Origin: CAZUVM01 sp964623885
GTDB lineage: Bacteria > Verrucomicrobiota > Verrucomicrobiia > Limisphaerales > UBA8199
DNA length: 60,616 bases
Direction: 5' to 3'
NCBI GenBank assembly: GCA_964623885.1
Contig: CAZUVM010000159.1
Coordinates: 1-60,616 of the forward strand
The notes beneath the pieces are model-generated. The model was given only the letters and a program-made list of their open reading frames with translations, was not told where the DNA came from and made no database searches. The position numbers were made by a program, and so were the translations under genes. This document shows, one piece after another, positions 54,601 to 60,616 of the stretch; within the stretch, counting starts at the first letter, position 1, and each line of letters begins with the position of its first letter.

Positions 54601-57600
54601 CGGTGGTTCGGGATTCTTCGTGCTGAACGATTCCGGTATCGTCGGTCAGGGCAGCATCACTCTTAATATCAATGCCTTTGGGGGCTTCAACCACACATTT
54701 AACTGGGCCTTCAACAACACCGACCCGGCGCTCGACCAGACCGTGACCGTTGATGGGATTCAGCACATCATCAACCAGTTAGATGGACCGTTCAATCAAC
54801 TGAGCCTGGGTTCGCCGGTCACGCTTTCCATCACTGCCGCCGGACAGACGCAGTCGATTGGAGTAACAGGCCTGGTGCTCGCCCTTGATTCCGCGCATAG
54901 CGACGTATTAGTGGGCGTGTCTGGACTGAGTACAACCGTGGGGACGGGCGGCGTAACTTTGCACGTCGGCGGTGGGACCGGGGCGTTTGTGCTCAATTCT
55001 TCTGGAGTGGCGGGTTTGGTCAATATTGATTCCACGACAGTTTCGCTGGGTGGGGTTGCCGCCGGTGTCACGCTGACCGCGACACATCTCCAACTTCAGT
55101 TCAACAATACAGGCGCGGACGTTGGTCCAGTCTCTGTCCCGGTTGACAACAATCCCGCGGATAATGTGACGGTCCAATTTACGGGCGCCTACTACCACAA
55201 TTACCTGTCGGTGTCGGGCGCGGCCAGCTTCGGCCTGACATTTGGTCCTATCACGATCAATGTAGGCGGCAATTTCGCCTTCGAAACTCCGGGCGCGGGA
55301 CAATTCAAAGTCGGCGCCACAGACCTGCTATTTGACTTGAAGTTGGGTTCAGGTCCCAGTGCCTTCACGGTTGCTTCGTTCAACCATGGCAGCGGAGGTC
55401 TCCTAATCAATGCCAACGGTTTGGCCGGCTCAATTTCGGGGCTCCAATTCCAGACCGGCGTCATCAGCATGAGCGGGACGATCGAGCTCAAAGTCAATAC
55501 TACGAGTTCCCCGGTCAACACCACCGTTACCACAGCCGCCGGCACTACGATCATTAACCAGGCAGATGTTACCGGCGTGCCGAATGACCCAATCCCCGCC
55601 AACATTTTCAAAGTTTATGTAAATGGGAATCTCCGGGTCGGGTCGGTTTCCTTCCCCTTTAATTTCTATATTGTCTATGATTCAGGTTCGGGGCAATTCC
55701 AGCTTTGGAAGACCAGTCCGAACACCGAGTTGGTGGCGGTGCAATCGGACGGCACCATTCTGACGCCGGGATTAAGCCTGCCCAGCCTGTTGGACTTCGC
55801 CCAGCCAGGCGGTTTCGACCTGGTGAGCATGCTCAAACAGTTGGGCATGTGGCTGGATACATTCCGGAGTTCGACATTGTTCGATACGCAAATTCCGTTC
55901 ACCGGCGGTAAAACATTGGGAGACGCTTTTGATTGGACGCAAGCTTTCATCAATTCGATCTACAGCAAGATGGTCAGTGTGGAAGTGCAGTCTCCGGGAA
56001 TCGGCACCAACGGGCAGTTGGCAACGCCGCTGCCGGGCGGTACAGCTACTTTCCAAGTGACTTTGGGCACAGACAGCAACCCAGGGTCACCGGTAAACGT
56101 GAGCGTGCCTGGACTACCCTCCTTCCTCGTAGGGGTGACGTTGACGGATTTGCAGGTGCAATCCTTTATCACGCCGCTCATGAGCGCCTTCGTGACGGCG
56201 GGGATTAACACTGACACGAACGTAAACAATCAAAATAACCGTCTCGTGGTGCGGGAGAACGCAGGCGGAGCGTTGGTAATAGCTTTGCAGGATTCGGAAG
56301 TTGCAAAAGGCACGAAGCTAACCGTCACTTCAGCCGCCGGAGCGATGGCGCCACTCGGGTTTGGCGCCGCTACCGTTAACCAAGTGGCGACGTTGATCCA
56401 AAGATACCCGACGGACAACTCCAACGCTCGCTATCCGAGTTTCTTCAGCGCCCTCGCCACCGCTTTGGGGTTGGGCCCGGTCAACTACGACCCGGCGCGC
56501 CAGGTCTATACCTTTAGCCTCAACTTAAACCAGACCTTCAACACACAGAGCTTGTTCGGCTCCTCGAGCATTCCTTTCAATTGGAGCGCAGACCTCGGCC
56601 CGATTGCCAGCGCCTCCCTGAGCGGCGCACTGAGCTTCAGCGCCACGGTGGGCTTGACCGGCACGCTCGGCTTCGATTTGACGGCGAAGGATGTCCCGCG
56701 CGTCCTCTCGACGACCCAAGTGCCTGTGCCGGTCAACGGCCAGATCAATACGGATGCTCATTTCACGATTTACCTGAATGACGATCCGTCTAATGTCAGT
56801 GCCCACCCCGTTAATGGCGGCGCCTTGACGCTGACCGCCTCCAGCACCGCCACCGATAGCAGCATCGATGACCTGGCCAACAAGTTTAACAGCCTGTTCC
56901 ACACGATTACCTTGTCGCGGTCCACTTACCCGTGGTTGCCCTCGCCTACGATGACCCTCGATCAGGTGCTGATTGCCCAAAAAGCCGATACCGAGCTGGC
57001 GATTTCGGCCCAACCCGGGATGCTGGGGATAGTAAATCGCATTGCCATCACCTCCTTGAGCAATGACAGCTTTGCGACCGAGTTGGGTTTCGGCAACCAG
57101 AGTAACTCAACCGGCACGATGTTCCTCTCGGCTTCCAACTCCAACATCAAAGGTCTGTTCCTTGATAACGCCAGTTTGAGTGGCGACTTGACGATTACAA
57201 CGCCCACCACCATCAGCGGCTCCCTTAGCCTGGGTTTTGTCAAAGTCGCGACCAACGGCGGTGTCCTCGGTACCTACACGATCAACAGCGACGGAACGAC
57301 CTCCACTTCGCCGCTGCACGTTGGCCTGAGCCTGCACGACCAGACGACCAACTCCACCCGGTTTTATTTGAGCGACCTGATGAACGGGACATCATCGGTC
57401 AATATCCTCAACATGGTAGTGCCAAGCTTTACCGGGTCGCTCTTGCTCCAGCTCAATAACATCTCCGTCAGCGGCCTGGGCTTCTCGCTGCCGCTGTCGA
57501 GCGCGCAGATTTCCTTGTTCATCCCCGACATCAAGAACGTCGATTTCAACCCCAATCCCTACGACGCGACGAGCAACAAAGAGGGGCTGTTTATCACTTA

Positions 57601-60600
57601 CCCCAGCCTCGGCGACCTGTCGGACCTGACCAACCTGAACTTCAGCTCGATCATCCAGGCGCTGCAGGGCATTGCCCAGAGCCTCAGCCAGCTGAGCGGC
57701 TTTGGGTTCCTCAACGACAAGCTGCCGATCATTGACATGAGCGTCAACGACTTGATCGGTTACGCCGCCAAGTTCGCCGACCTCATCAACGCCGTGAGCA
57801 ATGGCGGCGGGCAGAGCTTGCAGGACCTCGTTTCCAATTTACAGACCCAGGTGGACCAATTATTCCACCTGCCCCCGAACGTCCTGCAAATCCTATTGGA
57901 TAATGACGGGTTGACACCATCGAGCCTGGTGACCGGTGGCGGCACGGTGAGCAATCCTGCCACGGCCAGCATCAATCCGAATGGGGACAAGAACGCATTC
58001 AATGTGACCGCCGGCTCGAACGGCACGACGCTCAACGGTTCGTTTATCCACATCGTGGGCAGTTCCGATGTGAACGGGACCTCGGCGAATGTGAGCTGGA
58101 ACAGCCGGAGCAAGGTGCTGACAATTAAGATCAATCCTGGCCAGACCACAACGCAAAGCATCGTCGATGCGATCAACAACGCGCATACGGCTGACCCAAC
58201 GAACTTCCCGTGGACCGCCGCCAAGCCGGTGACGGATAATAGCAAGCCCAATGACGGCACCGGGACCTTCACGACGCTTTCGCTCGAATTCAAGCTCAAC
58301 TACACGGCTGCCTACGCGAACACGCTGCCATTCCATCTGGACCTGGCGCAATTGCTGAGCCAGGTCGGCGGGAGCAATCCGGGATTGGCCGCTTTTCTAA
58401 ATGGTGTGAGCGCCTTGGTGCAGGCCGATGCCTCCGGTACCTTGACGGTCAGCGCTGGCGCCGCCTTGACGCTCGATTTCGGCCTGGACATGTCCAATGT
58501 CTCGAATATTCGGCCGTTCTTCTACGACGACACCGGGGTCGTGCTCACCGCGCGAGTGGCCGGCACCAACCTGAATTTGAGCCTGACGTTGGGCTCAGTC
58601 GCCGGCATCCAAATCCAAGGCGGAAGCGTCACGCTGGACGGCGATGGCGACCCGAGCACGACACCCAAGACGCAAGGCACACCGGACAATGGCGCGCAGT
58701 TCTCGCTGACATTGCGTGATACCGATGGCACCGGCCGGCACTACTTCGACTCGAATTTCTTCAGCACGGACAACATCAATATTCAATTGGTGGCGGGAGT
58801 CAGCGCCGTGTTGCCGGTGTATGCAACTTTTGGCGGCGTTTTGGTTCCGCTGGGTGCTACCACCATCGATCCCAATACCGGGTACCCGCACAACGACCTG
58901 GCTATTATTATCCCCGACCTCGCGCGGTTCTTCGGGCTGTCGCTGGCCAACTCAAATACTGCTACCGTGCGGTTCCTTGGTCCGAACAATGACATGTCCA
59001 TCACCGCCCCGAGCGCGGTTAAGGACTTCACCGTGGTGCTCCAAAGCGGCAGCACCGGAGCCAATTTTGATGGTGGAACGAATACCCTGACCCTCACGAT
59101 TCAGGATGGGGTGACGACCGGCACCGCCCTCCAAACCGCGATTCAAGCCATCTCCACCCCATCCACAGGCTGGACGGCCGCGTTCCTCGACAACGATCCA
59201 GGTAATATCAACAATTCAACTCCGGTCCACAACGACGGCTCCGGAACTATTGCCGCCGACTCGATCAAGCTGGTGGCGCCTGATCTCAGTTCGCTCTTCA
59301 ATAACCTGGATTTCTGCACCATCCTCGCCAGTGCCACCGGCCCGCTGCTAAAGGGGTTGGACACGCTGTTGGGCAAGCTCGAGGATGGCATTAATTCTAT
59401 CACTTCGGCCACCGACTTGCCGCTGATTGGCAAGGGGTTATCCGGCGCCGCCGACTTCATCCAGAATTTCCGGAGCGGTTTGTTGGCGGAGCTGGAAAAG
59501 GACGTGCAGGATGCCAGCGGGGACGGATTGACGGCGGTGCAGAATGCGATCAAGAAGGCCTTCTGGAATTCGCTCGGACCGGGCGGGCTCAACCTGCTGG
59601 TGGATGTCGCAACGGGCAATCCGCTTGATATTTCGAAGGGTTACGATCAGCTCAACGTCACGCTGGACTGCAACACTGGCCTGCTGGTGAAGCTACGCCT
59701 GGCTAAGGAACTCGACCTCGTTGATACCTCCGGCCATCCCATCGCCTTCAACATCGGCGTGCCCGGTTTCGGCCTTCAGGGCAGTATCAACGTCAAAGTC
59801 GCGCTCGGTTTCGATTTGCGGTTCGGGTTTGGCGTCAGCCCGCAGGATGGGTTCTTCTTCGACACATCGAATAACCCGGCGCTGAAGCTTTACTTTAAGA
59901 TCTCGCTGCCCAACACGCATTTTACCGGCCAACTGCTGTTCCTGCAGCTCGACATGGCCGACGATACGACTACGCCCAGTCTGTTTTCCGGGCAGTTCAC
60001 CGTCGATTTCACTGACCCGAATGGTGACGGGAAACTGACTTGGGGTGAGTTAACCTCGGGCGGGACTTCGATCGGTGATCTCTTCCATCCGCAATTGGCT
60101 GCCGACGCCCTCGTTAACCTCGACCTGGCGGCCAGCTTTGGCGGCAACACCGCCTTCCCGCGGGTGTTGGCGCAATTCCACCTCCACTGGCATTTCGACA
60201 TCGCCAATGGCGCGGGCGAACCGCAAATCTCTTTCAATAACATCGAGCTGGATCTGGGAAGCTTTATCTCGAATTTCCTGGGGCCGATCCTGAGCAAGAT
60301 CCAGACCGTGACCAAGCCGCTGCAGCCGATCATCGACGTGGCCACGGCGCGCATCCCCATCTTATCCGACCTGGCCGGGCATACCATCACGCTGCTGGAC
60401 CTCGCGCAGCTCTTTGGTTTGCTCGAGCCTTCCACGGTTGATTTCATCAAAGACGTCGCGCAGGTCATTACCCTGATCAACGACATCCAGGGCATCGGCC
60501 AGGGCGACATTCTGATCCCGTTCGGTTCGTTTACCCTGAGCGGTGGCAGCGATGGTCAGATGGACCAGATCGCTCCCAACGGCCCCAATAATATCGATCT

Positions 60601-60616
60601 CAAGAACTCGATCCTG
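51665..60616 (+). CDS. Giant LEPR-XLL surface protein (C-terminus outside the window)
   Basis: The frame is open for 2984 codons from ATG 51665 to the window edge (ATG 51716 also possible). There is no Sec signal peptide; the N-terminus carries 'FELEALEPRCLLSSGV', a LEPR-XLL motif (LEPRCLL, residues 32-38), a conserved start of giant extracellular proteins in Planctomycetes and Verrucomicrobia. A Ser/Thr/Pro/Ala-rich linker follows (about 40-170), a beta domain ('GQLFKILTWGSRNGQFTNW') as in secreted beta-solenoids, then tandem beta repeats (about 580-1310). The remainder is Asn/Gly/Thr-rich beta sequence with few Cys or Lys, and one EF-hand-like loop 'DPNGDGKLTWGEL' at about residue 2783. Extracellular location and a structural or adhesive role are inferred. 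It is transcribed away from the export operon that probably secretes it. Confidence 0.9.
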   Translation, partial: MAISWCRLERVEREFSLMASGPNKHRFELEALEPRCLLSSGVTAALASPATTRTLQAVESTGTSSSQSQTNNAYNPTALVGSILPSGSPTGAVLAHTQPAPHTHTAQSTPAETTTALQASKPTTPALVSAQPARTSGSSQVAGNPTTQQLTQTLTAANGPPAANSPSITTVSTLNLGPTSTTTIRIGGSETNEEAYDQINVNGSANLNGTLKIELTNGFVPQPGQLFKILTWGSRNGQFTNWLGTAGIPGHPDYYFQPIYGAHDLTLEVIDDPNIIAAAQTAINNGLGTLDQIGGLLNNVGSFAQNIPLIGDKLSSFIDSGAALTQVIKQQIQSILNGAPVAEAAVTSAIQSWDGTTVAGFQIKVNSVLGHYDATGTGPFWWDINIDVTPAAVNKALSNITGAALGAVMPSPPSVSVQGKLSVVMSFGYDSVFFIKLDHLTAQANVNVSSSNGFPINFAAPLLSSTVNSWSVNLAASITATPDASILTANGTTGARIEFGTLTSMAASSNATSNAFNFAKTSSLNAAFNLSAALSGLPFTFTGTTAVNVQASDLFTGGDPAVTVAVNGSLTVLGQNLTGTFTFKKGATETDLLASGVTLNLNVGAQRVLQATGSGEFVLLGSSDLAGTASLTLTQGPNIPGLTLTGTTFNLALNTSSGAVATIDGNTVNLPAGPYYRVSGHAVLGLSTPSANLTADFDFEPNGSSEVDVGIANLALNFDNGTSNLLSLTNGSGAFVILPGGMYGTAGATVSLTVPGVTLEGTFNLLMNTTGASQSAKSVNVNGTAVSIPALVAGPYLQVQATGSTPGTHAQLTVLGVPMMGDFLFENKTTNASHKVITVAAANVSFGLGTVSTSNLISITNGSGAFIITSDGVAGQGTVMVGVNAPGVTLSGTFGVAINQTSGAVNETVNIGGSSVVINLPAGPYLQVSGTGITLGFLGITITGDFSFEQKTTTTNTQLVTVVANNVAFNFGTSLITATGGSGFFVLNDSGIVGQGSITLNINAFGGFNHTFNWAFNNTDPALDQTVTVDGIQHIINQLDGPFNQLSLGSPVTLSITAAGQTQSIGVTGLVLALDSAHSDVLVGVSGLSTTVGTGGVTLHVGGGTGAFVLNSSGVAGLVNIDSTTVSLGGVAAGVTLTATHLQLQFNNTGADVGPVSVPVDNNPADNVTVQFTGAYYHNYLSVSGAASFGLTFGPITINVGGNFAFETPGAGQFKVGATDLLFDLKLGSGPSAFTVASFNHGSGGLLINANGLAGSISGLQFQTGVISMSGTIELKVNTTSSPVNTTVTTAAGTTIINQADVTGVPNDPIPANIFKVYVNGNLRVGSVSFPFNFYIVYDSGSGQFQLWKTSPNTELVAVQSDGTILTPGLSLPSLLDFAQPGGFDLVSMLKQLGMWLDTFRSSTLFDTQIPFTGGKTLGDAFDWTQAFINSIYSKMVSVEVQSPGIGTNGQLATPLPGGTATFQVTLGTDSNPGSPVNVSVPGLPSFLVGVTLTDLQVQSFITPLMSAFVTAGINTDTNVNNQNNRLVVRENAGGALVIALQDSEVAKGTKLTVTSAAGAMAPLGFGAATVNQVATLIQRYPTDNSNARYPSFFSALATALGLGPVNYDPARQVYTFSLNLNQTFNTQSLFGSSSIPFNWSADLGPIASASLSGALSFSATVGLTGTLGFDLTAKDVPRVLSTTQVPVPVNGQINTDAHFTIYLNDDPSNVSAHPVNGGALTLTASSTATDSSIDDLANKFNSLFHTITLSRSTYPWLPSPTMTLDQVLIAQKADTELAISAQPGMLGIVNRIAITSLSNDSFATELGFGNQSNSTGTMFLSASNSNIKGLFLDNASLSGDLTITTPTTISGSLSLGFVKVATNGGVLGTYTINSDGTTSTSPLHVGLSLHDQTTNSTRFYLSDLMNGTSSVNILNMVVPSFTGSLLLQLNNISVSGLGFSLPLSSAQISLFIPDIKNVDFNPNPYDATSNKEGLFITYPSLGDLSDLTNLNFSSIIQALQGIAQSLSQLSGFGFLNDKLPIIDMSVNDLIGYAAKFADLINAVSNGGGQSLQDLVSNLQTQVDQLFHLPPNVLQILLDNDGLTPSSLVTGGGTVSNPATASINPNGDKNAFNVTAGSNGTTLNGSFIHIVGSSDVNGTSANVSWNSRSKVLTIKINPGQTTTQSIVDAINNAHTADPTNFPWTAAKPVTDNSKPNDGTGTFTTLSLEFKLNYTAAYANTLPFHLDLAQLLSQVGGSNPGLAAFLNGVSALVQADASGTLTVSAGAALTLDFGLDMSNVSNIRPFFYDDTGVVLTARVAGTNLNLSLTLGSVAGIQIQGGSVTLDGDGDPSTTPKTQGTPDNGAQFSLTLRDTDGTGRHYFDSNFFSTDNINIQLVAGVSAVLPVYATFGGVLVPLGATTIDPNTGYPHNDLAIIIPDLARFFGLSLANSNTATVRFLGPNNDMSITAPSAVKDFTVVLQSGSTGANFDGGTNTLTLTIQDGVTTGTALQTAIQAISTPSTGWTAAFLDNDPGNINNSTPVHNDGSGTIAADSIKLVAPDLSSLFNNLDFCTILASATGPLLKGLDTLLGKLEDGINSITSATDLPLIGKGLSGAADFIQNFRSGLLAELEKDVQDASGDGLTAVQNAIKKAFWNSLGPGGLNLLVDVATGNPLDISKGYDQLNVTLDCNTGLLVKLRLAKELDLVDTSGHPIAFNIGVPGFGLQGSINVKVALGFDLRFGFGVSPQDGFFFDTSNNPALKLYFKISLPNTHFTGQLLFLQLDMADDTTTPSLFSGQFTVDFTDPNGDGKLTWGELTSGGTSIGDLFHPQLAADALVNLDLAASFGGNTAFPRVLAQFHLHWHFDIANGAGEPQISFNNIELDLGSFISNFLGPILSKIQTVTKPLQPIIDVATARIPILSDLAGHTITLLDLAQLFGLLEPSTVDFIKDVAQVITLINDIQGIGQGDILIPFGSFTLSGGSDGQMDQIAPNGPNNIDLKNSIL
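53390..55600 (+). repeat. Tandem degenerate beta-repeats within the LEPR-XLL giant protein
   Basis: Five copies of a 118-133-residue unit lie in frame. Each contains 'AGPYxQVxGxG', 'GDFxFE', a 'VxxxxFxFGT' strand and 'GSGAFxxxxxGxxG'. The 'GPY/GPF/GAY' anchors occur near nt 53680, 54040, 54432, 54786 and 55184. Identity is moderate, best between copies two and three. Typical of rod-like adhesins. Confidence 0.65.

Overview
The window looks like part of a chromosome from a free-living Gram-negative bacterium of the Verrucomicrobia, probably Pedosphaera/Limisphaerales-like. This assignment is inferred. The supporting signs are lipopolysaccharide genes (lpxA, kdsB), very large secreted proteins with lamin-tail, CotH and LEPR-XLL domains, secreted plant-polysaccharide enzymes, a small zinc-ribbon protein of a type I associate with this phylum, and few clear Shine-Dalgarno sites. 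I saw no tRNA, rRNA, CRISPR array, transposase or phage gene.

Layout. 1-3296 (minus) is the N-terminal part of a giant glycine-rich repeat protein behind a good sigma-54-type promoter. 3.6-10 kb (minus) holds a secreted coiled-coil protein, a rhomboid protease, an ACT protein paired with phenylacetate-CoA ligase, a secreted alpha/beta hydrolase, a small secreted protein and a CheY-like regulator. 10.1-17.7 kb (minus) is a secreted carbohydrate locus: a GH141-like beta-helix protein, a pectate-lyase-fold protein, a GH2 enzyme and a GH127-type beta-L-arabinofuranosidase, split by a palindromic repeat. recJ-pncA (minus) follows. A 2207-residue lamin-tail/CotH surface protein (plus) comes next, then a terminator and a repeat-rich spacer.

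27.6-31.5 kb (minus) encodes two multidomain sensor kinases. A short aldehyde-dehydrogenase-like protein and a DUF192 lipoprotein (plus) follow. Then comes a housekeeping run on the minus strand: kdsB, pyrG, a nucleotidyltransferase plus a small partner, folC and a HAD hydrolase. lpxA (plus) leads into a NarL-type sensor kinase (plus) that converges on its likely LuxR-type regulator (minus).

42.6-60.6 kb is the most interesting part. Five genes overlap or nearly touch on the minus strand: a TolC-like outer-membrane protein, a periplasmic adaptor, a GAF-plus-HlyD protein, a PqqD-like/M50-protease/HlyD fusion and a short SecA-like ATPase. They are divergent from a giant protein (at least 2984 residues) that starts with a LEPR-XLL motif and has no classical signal peptide. 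The arrangement suggests a dedicated export machine for LEPR-XLL proteins: a type-I-like adaptor/TolC conduit with a SecA-family motor in place of an ABC transporter, plus a membrane metalloprotease that could process the substrate. I know of no characterised system with this composition, but I could not search.
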